A stretch of DNA of 64,000 bases, taken from the NCBI GenBank assembly GCA_023055355.1, contig JALJCS010000001.1, positions 55,867,381-55,931,380 on the forward strand, in the 5' to 3' direction. How positions within the stretch are numbered: position 1 is the first letter of the stretch; the number at the start of each line of letters is the position of its first letter. The notes beneath the pieces are model-generated. The model was not told the origin of the DNA, made no database searches, and worked only from the letters and a program-made list of their open reading frames with translations. The DNA comes from Agelaius tricolor (taxonomy: Eukaryota; Chordata; Aves; Passeriformes; Icteridae). Made by a program: the position numbers and the translations under genes. Of this stretch, positions 51,001 through 61,173 are shown one piece after another.

Positions 51001-53243
51001 GAATTTTCTTTCAGCCAGAATGTGCATTATAACTTAAAACCATTAATTATGACTTATTGTGTTACACTTTTCTTGTGTAAAACTGTATTTTTTGTAGTTT
51101 TTTAGGATGTCGCCATAAGTGAATAAATTAATGAAATTCTCATTTAAAATATTATATTCTAAATCATATGCAAACACATGCAACCACATACACTCAAAAA
51201 GGAATAAGAACTCTGTACTGTGAAAATAATACATTGCAGTACTCAGCATTGACAAGTTTGAAAGTGGAGCACTGTAAAACACTCTTTGAAAAATGCACCC
51301 AATTCCTGCATTATTCTGCTGCTGTTCAAAAGGTTATTCTGAAAGAAATACATGGGACAATACTATAGCTTTAGTCCTATTACCTTAAATTTTTCTAGTG
51401 CTATCAATGTCAACATCTCTAAAGTTTAGTTAAAGAATGTGTTCTGTCAGTTATTTCCATTTCTTTCTTTATCCATAAAATAGGTTGGAGATTTTTAAAA
51501 ATATTCTTTTCATGTCTCAGTTGAGTAAACCTTCTTTGCTTGCTGAATTAGAAAAATGTCCCTTTTTTCCTCCTGCCAGAACCACTGGAATGTAGCATGC
51601 TTTGTTTTGAATTTATTATTTTTTGGCAAAGAGTTGTCCTTATTCAGCAAATTTTGGTATATATGGATGATATAAAATAGCGAAAATTGACACATAATGA
51701 TTTTTCTCAGTTTTTGGTTTCATTGCTATTAATTCCATACAAACTGACTTCTGCACACAAGTAAAATTTCAAGTAAATAGCATTATTTGACTAATCTTAA
51801 TTAAATGAACCACATTAGATAGTCTATGCACTCTCCTGAACAAAGCACTTTTACAAAAACTGAGACATCAGCATTTTGCTTGAAAACACAACTCTAGTTC
51901 TGGTAAAGAGAGATGTATGTACCTTACCAGGCATCAGCTTATAACAAGCAGAAACACAGTATAATTGTAATTTCCCTTTAAGTGAAGTGGCTAGAGGTAA
52001 CTAGCAGTTGGATTCCCAATATCATCTTCTAGCATGAAATTAAACACTTCAAAACAGCAGTTCAGTCAGGATAAAAATGGGAATAGCAGGCTTTACTTTG
52101 CAATGCCTCTTTCCTTTAAGTTAAGGGATCCTGAAAGAAAGGATTTGCAGTCAGCCCCACTTAAGCAACACTAAGACAGAGTACATGTTGTATCATACCA
52201 TAAGTCTGCTGAAAACCTTGAAATACAAAGCAGAGGTCCTGAGATCTGCTTTGGCTTTGCCAGCACTATTAAACAGTAAGAAGCATGTCACAAGTGCCAT
52301 GTGGAAAACTGGGCCCATTTTGTCATCAAGAGTGTTCCTGGGAATTTTGGATTTGTGTCAGTTATTGGGGTTTAACTATTCTTAAAATGCTTGTTTCACA
52401 AAGGACTTTCTCCATATTTTTTAATAACCTGACATGTTTTCTGATGCATCAAGGAGCAGGTATAGTTTGCTTAGCCATAGCTTTACTTATCCTTAATTCT
52501 GTTTTCTGCAGACATTGCCTTGGCAATTGCTTTGTGGTACTTTAATGACTTATAATTGTCTTCTATGAACTAATCAGCTGCTCATTCTGTGTTCTTGAAG
52601 TCCTTCCCAAGTACATTTTTGGCAATCAACTACACCAGTACTTTCAGACGCCCACCCTCTCAGTTTCTTTTTGCCAAGTCAGTCCAGTCTAGTTGTTCTA
52701 TTCACTCGACCTTACCATTTCTTTTCTTAAGAAACCATATGTAGTCCCTTTATAAATTAAGCAGATTGGTTTTCTTCACAAACCTGGCAAACCATCAATT
52801 TCTCTTCCTGTTCTTCCAGAAAGTGAAATTCAGTTCCTTCTTTTCTGTAGCTGTCCTTCAGTTTTCCTCCTCCTGCTATGGCTGTATGACTCCTTTAATA
52901 CAGTAGTTGTTTGGTCTGGAATAGAACTAATACTCGATAGCTCGGTAGATATGGAATGGAACTAGTACTCAATAGACTCCTTTTCAGCTAAATACTGAGG
53001 ACATATTCAAATGGTAAAAATAGATGAATAGTTAGTGATTCTCACCATTTTTTTTGCAAGCCAGATTCTGCTGTCTAAGAAACACTTTGAACAGCTGCAC
53101 TGGGTGCCTCAAGATTCTGCATGAAAGACATCTTTTTAACTTGCTTTTATTTGAGTCTGACCAGAAAAATACTGTACAAGAGTTTTATATAGTTCAGCTA
53201 AGCATCACTGTAACAAAGTCATGTGTCTGATAGAACCCTGATT
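48027..53243. other. Long A+T-rich unique stretch, no gene seen
   Basis: Over 5 kb with no recognisable gene or transposon. An imperfect 35-bp tandem duplication lies at about 52918-52976. Frames of 60-86 codons look like chance. Confidence 0.55.
52918..52976. repeat. Imperfect tandem duplication, 35-bp period
   Basis: GGAATAGAACTAATACTCGATAG at 52918 recurs as GGAATGGAACTAGTACTCAATAG at 52953, three substitutions apart. Confidence 0.8.
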
Positions 53244-53388
53244 TCATAGAATCATAGAACCTTTTGGATTGAAAGGGACCTTAAAGATCATCTAGTTCTA
53301 ACATCCCTGCTACAGGCAGGAACACCTTCCACTAGACCAGATTGTTCAAAGCACCGTCCTATTCCAGGGGGGTCTCACCAGAGCAAAT
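53244..53388 (-). mobile_element. CR1 LINE 3' tail with internal deletion, reverse orientation
   Basis: Starts with the terminal repeat 'tcatagaatcatagaacctt', then 'ttggattgaaagggacctta' and 'aacaccttccactagaccag'. It then jumps from 'cctattccag' straight to 'ggggtctcaccagagcaaa', a motif that in longer CR1 copies lies about 300 bp further 5' (the copy at 45.6 kb ends at the corresponding place). So this copy has lost its middle. Confidence 0.88.
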
Positions 53389-53732
53389 ACATATCATAAC
53401 ATTAACATTTTCTGCTGATCAGGATTTTAGGCTTAGCTAGCTCTAGCTCAAGTCTTTTATAATACATCAATTTATGCCTTATGTAGAGCAAAGGTGAGTC
53501 TGTGTTGATGATGAGAGTTTTTCCAATTTATAGTCAGTGAAGGAAAATTTACATTCTGATTTCCTCATTCAGATCTTCAGTCTCATTGTGGAGGCAAACT
53601 GGAATGTGCTGGCAGGAAAAATAGAAATCAGTATGCCTTTACTCAGATCAGATTGCTGAAAGAGAATATTTTTCTACAAAGCAATATTTGGGCAGAATAT
53701 TGTATAGCTGACTAGTGAAGGCATATTCTTAC
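53389..53732. other. Unique sequence, no gene seen
   Basis: A C-box-like ATGATGA and a later CTGA near 53500-53560 were considered for a snoRNA and rejected. Confidence 0.5.
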
Positions 53733-53925
53733 CTTTTCTTGTCTAAGCTGCATCACTGAATACTGAGTCACAGATGTTTTATGCTCTACCACATATTGGT
53801 TTATCACAGATGTTTTATGCTCTACCACATATTGGTTTATCATTGCTTTTATTTGAGTCTGATGATCTGCAGATATGATCTGCAACCTCAAATGCCAAAA
53901 ACATGTTTCTAAGTCTTCTTGTCCC
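53733..53925 (-). other. Exon-like segment with in-frame 36-bp duplication (unassigned)
   Basis: Minus strand. The segment ends at CAAGAAAAG|GTAAGA, a near-perfect donor, and begins after 'gtggcagcag'. The open frame is Gln/Glu/Lys/Val-rich, like an alpha-helical or coiled-coil stretch, and ends exactly on a codon (R-Q-E-K). It holds two adjacent copies of the 12-residue unit I-N-Q-Y-V-V-E-H-K-T-S-V. The acceptor side lacks a good pyrimidine tract. The protein was not recognised. Confidence 0.28.
53768..53840. repeat. 36-bp perfect tandem duplication
   Basis: The unit beginning TCACAGATGTTTTATGCTCT at 53768 repeats at 53804 without a difference. 36 is a multiple of three, so the open minus-strand frame is preserved across it. 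Confidence 0.97.
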
Positions 53926-54072
53926 CTGCTGCCACAACTGAACATCATCCTCAGGCTCCCCAGCAGAGCTGTCCAGAGCTACATTCTGACCAAATCCTCA
54001 GCCCCACAACCAACTCCTTTTCACTCTGATTTCTGCTAAAAACACCCTTTGCAATATACCCAATCCACTCAC
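53926..54072 (-). other. Short gap between two exon-like segments
   Basis: About 150 nt beginning on the minus strand with GTGAGT and ending CAGCAG. It would be a small intron if the two flanking segments were spliced together. The frame of the upper segment stays open through most of it. Confidence 0.2.
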
Positions 54073-54224
54073 TTGGAGTACTGGCACGGGAAGGCTTTTT
54101 TGTAATTACTTCTTCCAGGACTTTAACAATTTGTGAAGTGTTTGTAGCTGGGTATGGCTGGCAATGTGAAGCTGCATTAGATGAGTGGTTACTCTGATCC
54201 AGTGTGGCAAGGTTTATGTTTCTG
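54073..54224 (-). other. Exon-like segment, Ser/Asn-rich then helical (unassigned)
   Basis: Minus strand, preceded by 'cctaagcgcag' and ending at ACTCCAA|GTGAGT, a full consensus donor. The frame is Ser/Asn/His-rich for about 25 residues, then S-Q-I-V-K-V-L-E-E-V-I-T-K-K, then P-S-R-A-S-T-P-S. This looks more like a real protein segment than the A+T-driven frames nearby, but the acceptor is weak and no family was recognised. Confidence 0.25.
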
Positions 54225-57200
54225 CTGCGCTTAGGCACATTTCAGCAAATGAGTGGACATGCAGCATGATACATACGTGTTAGGCAAGAATTGCACAATG
54301 CTGAGCTGCTCAGAGCAGACCAGATTTTCATGGAATGAAGAAAAAAACACAAATCACTTCTAGTAACATGGCAAAGTTGTTTCTAGAGGGATAAGTGAAA
54401 TTACCATTCATTTTCAAGGTCAGTTCTACAACAATGTACTTTATTTCTATTACTATATGTCTAGTAACAGTAATAGAATATTTCCTTCAAGATAATCCTT
54501 AATTCCTTGCTGAATGCATGTAGCTCAATTCTGATATCAAGTACAATACATTAAAAAAAACTTCGATTTAAGGAAGTTATTTCTAATTTCTGCTGTGATA
54601 CAGAAATTTTGACACAGAGCTCAGGAAAATTACCAGTTTGCAAATGCACTGTGCCTAATGAAGCAATAGCTCACAACAGTTCTCAACACCCTGCTAGAGA
54701 CAGCCCTTCTCACCAGCTGGCCATTTACATGGCATTAAACAGAATTGTATTAATCTGCTCCATATAAATTGTTTGCATGCCTGGCTGTTCACTGATGATC
54801 CTGTGGCTCATTTTGATGCATCTTAGGGAGTGCCTCCAATGAGTACACCTAGTAGCTGGTCTGAGATGAGAGCACCCACCTTTAGCAAGCACAGCTATTA
54901 CCAAGCTAGGAGACAGAAGTACAATTTTAGCATAGTAGCTCCTTTAAATGTTTATGATGCTGATATTAAGTCTGTGGCAGACTCAAAGCACTTGAATTTT
55001 TCACTCAACATGTCTAAATATTAATCCATTTGCTAGTTGCTAAACAACATCCATGCACCTGATGGGATAGCATGGCATCTTTCCAACTGCACACAGAAGT
55101 GCAGTGGGAGAGTAATGAAAAAAAATGTATGTAGTGCCTCATTTCTGCAAGTTGAACAGAAATGAGGATTAAATTAACCCTATCTCAGATAACCAATAAT
55201 TTTAAAAAACTGAATTGAAAATCAATTTGTTAGAGATACATATAAAGTGAAGAGTAGAGCAGAAACACTGGGTGAGTTTCACACAAACCAATATAATACA
55301 GGGAGGTTGAATAAAAGGAGCAAAGCCTTGAGATAAAATCAGAACTAACACCTACTCCAAGAAATCAACTTTGTTTTTAACCTCACTATGGAACTTTTCA
55401 AAGGGTGTTTCCTGCCTTTGGTCAAGAGCAGCACTTGTGCAGGCTTTGCACAGCATTTATGTCACACAGCAGATATATATATTTCAGAACAATAAGAGAG
55501 TTTCATAAGCTCAGAGTCCCTTTAGAGACAGCCAGTTTAGTTCCAGTTGCTCACAGAAAGCTCAGAAACAGTAAGTCACCCATTTCTTTGGACCTTCTCT
55601 TGTTTTCTTAACTTTACAGCCTCCTGGTGGCATTTCCAAAAGCAATTAAGGTCTCTGGATGTTATATTTCACAGCTGTCAAAAAATCAGACAGGACATCT
55701 ACTTTAGGTCTTGCTTACCTTCCCTTCCTGGGTCGATCCCTTAGCACCTGATCCATCCTGTGTTCCTGAGGCTTTCTTACTAGAGATAAGGAGCTAGGAA
55801 ATGTAAAACTTGCCTATGTGAGAACAAATTGCAGTTATTTGGCTGCTTTGAGTTTAGACTAAATGGAAGGCTTCAGTTTTGAGGCTGATGTGGGCTTGGA
55901 GTTCCTTTATGAAAAATTTCCAAGTTTGCTTTTCTGCTTAGGGTTCCAGTGTCTGTATTTGCATAATTTTGTAGAACAGATTTGGGTGAAATTCTCATTC
56001 TTTGCTTATATTCCCGAACAAAGTAATAAAAAGGCAATATACCATGTGAATCTGAAGAATAGTAGAAAAGATGACCCCAAAGAATTCACAACATGGAAAG
56101 TAAATATTTGCCCCCATTGCATATGATATTACCTGGGTAAACACGGACATACAAATCTCTGGATTCTCCTTCCTATCGATACTTTTAAGAATCCTTTTGT
56201 TTTGATTATTGAAATATATTATGCTGTAAGATATCAAATTTTTAACTCTCTAAATCCTGCAATCTGGGACACAAATCAGAATTTTTAGGACAGCTCTTCT
56301 CCTCATGCGACCACTGCACAGGTGAAATCTACAATTTACAGGCTTGTTATCCTGTAGCCAGTGTTAGTGTTATGGAGCAACTGCACTGTGAGTGCAAGAA
56401 ATCACAGACAGGGAATGCTTCTGAAATCTTGGAGTAATACCTGCTATCCTCTCTGAATGAAAGATATGGACATGGACATTACTGCTTACAGTGCACCTGT
56501 ATCTAGAGAGTATTCACTGAGAAATATTCAGAAAGCAAAAGGGAGACTGTGAATGGCATAGCCTGAGAGGAGGGTGTGGAATTGGCTTTTGGAGTTTGTT
56601 TTTTTGGGGAGAAGTGTTAAGGTTTTTTTTGTTTGGGGTTTTTCTTTTTTTTTTTTCTTTGGTGATTGTTTTTAATCCTTTTCCCCTTTGCACCACATTC
56701 TTGCAAATATTGTGCACTGGTTTTGTTTTTAATAAGAAAAAAAGGTGTCCTGCTTCTTTGTAAGGAAGCAGATATACAATCCAAAGAGAGAAAAGTAATT
56801 TTCCATAATCACCTATCTCTCATGTCTGAGTATTATGATCTGCATTCCTCAAGAGAAAATATGCTTCATTACATATTTGCAACCCACCTACCTACACATA
56901 AACCAAATATACATCTGAGGTGCATCATGTACTAACACAACACAGCTGTTAATCCAATGCCAGCTGCAGCACTGGAAGGCAAAAATTTACAATAAACACA
57001 AAATGATAAATCAGACTAAAAGCTGGAGAGAATTGGGAGGGGGTGTGGGGGGAGGAGGAATATTGTTCCATGCTTAGTTCCTGTGGAAAAAATAATCTCC
57101 TCAGTCAAATGTGATCTCTTTGCTGCAGTGCTGCGTGCTATGGTTGTGTCTTGAGTCACTGAAGATGACCCATTTATAAGACAACAATATTGACTTTTTA

Positions 57201-58901
57201 ACTTCCTAATATAGCAGTGAACCTGCAGTTTTAGAAGCACAGAGCTTAGGTACTGGAGAAGGACATCTCTTCATCAAGTCTCTGCATTTCTGGAAGAGAG
57301 TGGTAAGCCCCTTGCTGATTCCAGTTTTAGTCATCTACTACAGAAAAAGTAGTAACTAGAAACACCTGGCTTCTATATCCGTCTAGTAGGGTTCCTTGTC
57401 CATATGCTGTTAAAAAAACCCCTAAAATTTAGAGATATGTTCTTAAAACAAATAGGTCTAAGAACACAGGCTGTGTTTTGGCAAACTAACTCAGTCTGCA
57501 AAACCTGCCTGGACTCCTTGCTCGAAATAGAAGTTGGACCTGCCTTGGGACAGAGAGCTCTTTGGAAAGCTGATCCTGCTGCTTTCAGTCAAGGTTTTGA
57601 ACAACATCAGCTTTGAATTGCTCTGTTGATGCAGTTGCCTGCTGAAGTAGTTTTCTCTAAGTCTACAAAGAGATTGTACCTCTGACAGAAAATAAAATAT
57701 TCAAATCTTTGGTTTTTTAGACCATACATGACTGTCAGCTTAAATGTTACGTTTACCCTTAGGCTCAATACAAATGCCATAAAATTAATTATGTGAGTTG
57801 GATGTAGTTATTTTTCAATATACATATAAGATTTTTCAGTTCTAGTTCTGATCTCAGTTGTTGCCATAAAACAGCATCCTGTGAGACATGCTTTGGTCTG
57901 TAACAAATGGCAGCTACTATGAGACTATGGTGAGTATTTTGTTACTGAGCTGGAGTTGTCTATATTTGTTATGTGTGAGAAATTGGTTTCAATCTCGTTA
58001 AAACCAGTGTGAGTCTTAAGAGAGCACTCCAGTAGTGGGCTTAGGTCAGAGGCTTCAGTAAAGTGACATTTGATTAAGCCAGAAATGTCAAGCAATCAAT
58101 GCTTGGAAGAAACAGGGTTAAAGAGGTGAGAGAGACTCCACTTACCAGTCCACTTTCTGTATAGAGCTGGCTATGCATCCACGAGTTTGGACTAAAACTT
58201 GGAATTCTGTATGTATTAGAGCTAATGGTGGAAAGTCAGGTGCAGGAACCAGTTAAGATATGGCAGAATGCAAGGTGATGGATGGTCTGTCTAAGCTGAT
58301 GAATGTACTAAGATTTTAGAATATGCATGTTTCTGTTTTGACTTTGATAATTAGATTGGCATTATGTCACTCTGAAACTTTGAGATATGTGTAAGAGATA
58401 CCATGTTGGAAAGAGCATTAATGGGCCATGATGCAACGTGACATAAAAGTTAAGAGAAGTGGGTATTTGGTTTTTATTTTACTTGTACCCATCAGCAGAA
58501 TTTTGGCTTTTTACAGTTGATTTGTCCTTTTCATAATGTGATATATTTTGAAAAATTGTGCATGATATTCTGCAAGTGACAGAAATGGTGATGGGATAGG
58601 ACAGGATTACTAAAAAGGATAAAGTCTTGCTTTACACCCAATGTCATATTACAAATATGCTGTTCTTCACGTATCAATTAAATTTTAAAATACTATTTGA
58701 GCAGATAAAATAGATAGAGAATTGTATGTTAGTTTGTGAGGGGTTTTGTTTTTGGAGTTTTTTTAACTTAACACCAAAACCCATCTGAACCTAACTTTCT
58801 GTGGTTCTGGTGAAAAACTGGTTATCTAACAAAAGTGTTAAGAAGATAAAAACAAATATCTGGTGTGTTATTTTAATGTCTAACAATCTAAAGCAAGGGC
58901 A
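54225..58901. other. Unique A+T-rich stretch, no gene seen
   Basis: Contains T-rich and G+T-rich low-complexity sequence at about 56585-56670 and a G-rich patch near 57035-57055. No gene or transposon was recognised. Confidence 0.55.
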
Positions 58902-58984
58902 GACAGCCCCAGTGAAATTTTTCTCTGCAGTACTGTCCATTTTGTGACAGCCGCAATGAAATTTTTCTCTGCAGTACTGTCCAT
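58902..58984. repeat. 44-bp tandem duplication
   Basis: GACAGCCCCAGTGAAATTTT at 58902 recurs as GACAGCCGCAATGAAATTTT at 58946; the units differ at only a few positions. Confidence 0.95.
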
Positions 58985-61159
58985 AAATACTTGGCCCTTA
59001 AAACAGTAAACTGAGACAAGTGACACCAGGAGCTGGCATTGAGGTCCTTATACCCTCCTCAGGAATCTTTTTCCTGCTTTACTACATGCATCCCTCTTAG
59101 ACTCTATATTTCAGAGAAAAAAATTAAACAATGATTTTTAGCTAATAGCATTCCTTTAGGCTTGTATCACTGCACATTCAAGATATTGAAAATAAAGAGC
59201 TTAGTAAGGCAATGAACTGAAGTATAACCCTTAGAGGAACGAGAGAAAGGGAAGTCAAATCTCTCAATATCAGAGGAAAGAAGCAATGTAGGAAACCTAC
59301 AGAACTATCATATCTGCTCTCAAGTCAGGGCAAGAGTCTGCAATCCATTGCCTCCAGTACAGCATGAAACATGAAGAACTCAGAGTCCTGGGAAGAGAGG
59401 ATTTCTGGGCACCAAGAAATCCTTGAGCCAAGGAGCACTGAGCCAAGACACATCCTCAGTTCTGAGTCCCCCAAGGGGAGGGGGACCAGACTGGGTGCAA
59501 TGGGTCACCAGGCTCTTCCTGTAGTGCTGCTGTCTGGAAAGCAGCTCCCATGGAAATCTTCGCACCTAGAGACAATCTTCATCTATGGACAAGGCCTCTA
59601 TTGGTTTTCTGCATGGTATTGTTGCTGATCTCTATTTAGACTGGGCTTTGATACACTAGATCATATCAATCTTGTAATATCTAACTTCCAGAAGCATTAC
59701 TTTAAGAGAATGTGAATTATAGGAGCCATTCTGTTGGTTCTGCAAACAGCCAACTCCTGCCCTGGACAGAGAGACGTGAGTTCAATATATGTCAATTTAG
59801 TGCAAACCAGAAAATTTTCTGCACTTAAAATGCATCTTTCTGGCAAGCTGTGCCAGAGAAGAGAATTATTGTTTGACTCTCCAAATGTTTCTGTCACACA
59901 CATATTTTTAGAGGAACATTCTACTGAAAGTAACCTGAATCCACACAAACAACTGAAATATAAATATATGTTTCTGATCTACACAGGCTAGGAAGGTGCA
60001 TCTTCCCTTGAAAATTAAGCTCTAAAATTTTGGTTAGAATAATGACTATAATCTGAAGGTTCATGCTTCCTTAATCCAAAATAACAACAATAATTTTGTT
60101 ATACATTATTTATATAAATACAAGGAAATATAAGAATGATCATTTTAAAATAAGGAGTGAACTGCATGACTAAAACTATCCTGAGTTCAGTGCTTGAGGT
60201 TACATAATTTCTGGCAGAGAAGAATAACTACAGTTTATGCCTTGGTGTTTTCTGCATTCCAGAACAACAATTTTGGGCATTACTATTTCATTACTTATTC
60301 ATGTTCAGGTCATATACTACTATGATATCTCCAGATGCACTATTTCTGCATATTCCTTAATCATACATTTTGGATAACAGCATTCATTTTCCCTCAGGCG
60401 TGGCATTTTCACCTTATCTTTTATCCACTGAGTACTACAGGTTGCAGGGCAATTCATCACTTTCTTAAACTCAAGCTGAATTTTGAACTTAGGGTCACCC
60501 AGGAATGCAATTAACTAGTCAAAATACCAATTATAGTCTTGCTCAGGATCCCATTTGAAATGTAAAAACAAAAAAAATCTTAGACCACTGTTTGATTAAT
60601 AACTTTTTCAACCAGCACTATCTTTATGATGATTTCATGTAGATTGTTTTTCCTTAGGTCTCTGAAAACACTGAGAGCAGTTTCTATAGGGTCTGAAGTT
60701 TCCCCTTCCATGCACTAGGACAGCTATCCCACCAAAGGAAGATCTTAGTCATTCTAATGTGATTTACCCTGACAACTCCACACTGACTGCTTCTTATCAC
60801 TTCGTAATCTCTACGGTTTACACCAATTCCTTAATCCATTTTTTTTTCATGATCTGTCTAATCTAATATCCTCACTTAAGACAAGATCTGTATTTCCCTC
60901 CTGCCTGGGGACCCACCATGTCTTCTTAAATTTCTTAAATTAGTTCCTGAAAAATTGCCTTGGCCAGTGTTTGGTTAAGCAAGAGCACACCGCCATTATC
61001 ACAGCTCCTCTTGAACTCTGTGTTCGTGGTCACCCAGAAACCAAAACAGGATATCCGACATTTTCATCATGTTCACTTTGCCAGCACAGTGAGTAGCAGG
61101 ATGTTTAAGTCCCAAAGTGAATAAAGCCACATAGATTGATTTTGGCTGAAACTAAGGAG
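58985..61159. other. Unique sequence, no gene seen
   Basis: 59371-59630 is locally G+C-richer and open on both strands (85 and 61 codons) with no supporting signals. Confidence 0.5.
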
Positions 61160-61173
61160 GTAACCATGGCAAC
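61160..61173. promoter_or_regulatory. Perfect X-box (RFX-family site)
   Basis: GTAACC-AT-GGCAAC matches the RFX consensus GTNRCC, 0-3 bases, RGYAAC at every position. The near-symmetrical form binds RFX1-3 dimers, which control ciliary and some immune genes. It lies in a moderately G+C-richer 250-bp stretch with no visible promoter or gene start. About half of random 64-kb windows would hold one match, so function is not implied by sequence alone. Confidence 0.5.

Noticed and set aside
53495..53562. C/D-box snoRNA candidate (ATGATGA ... CTGA)
   Set aside because: No complementary terminal stem beside the boxes, and no convincing C' and D' pair.
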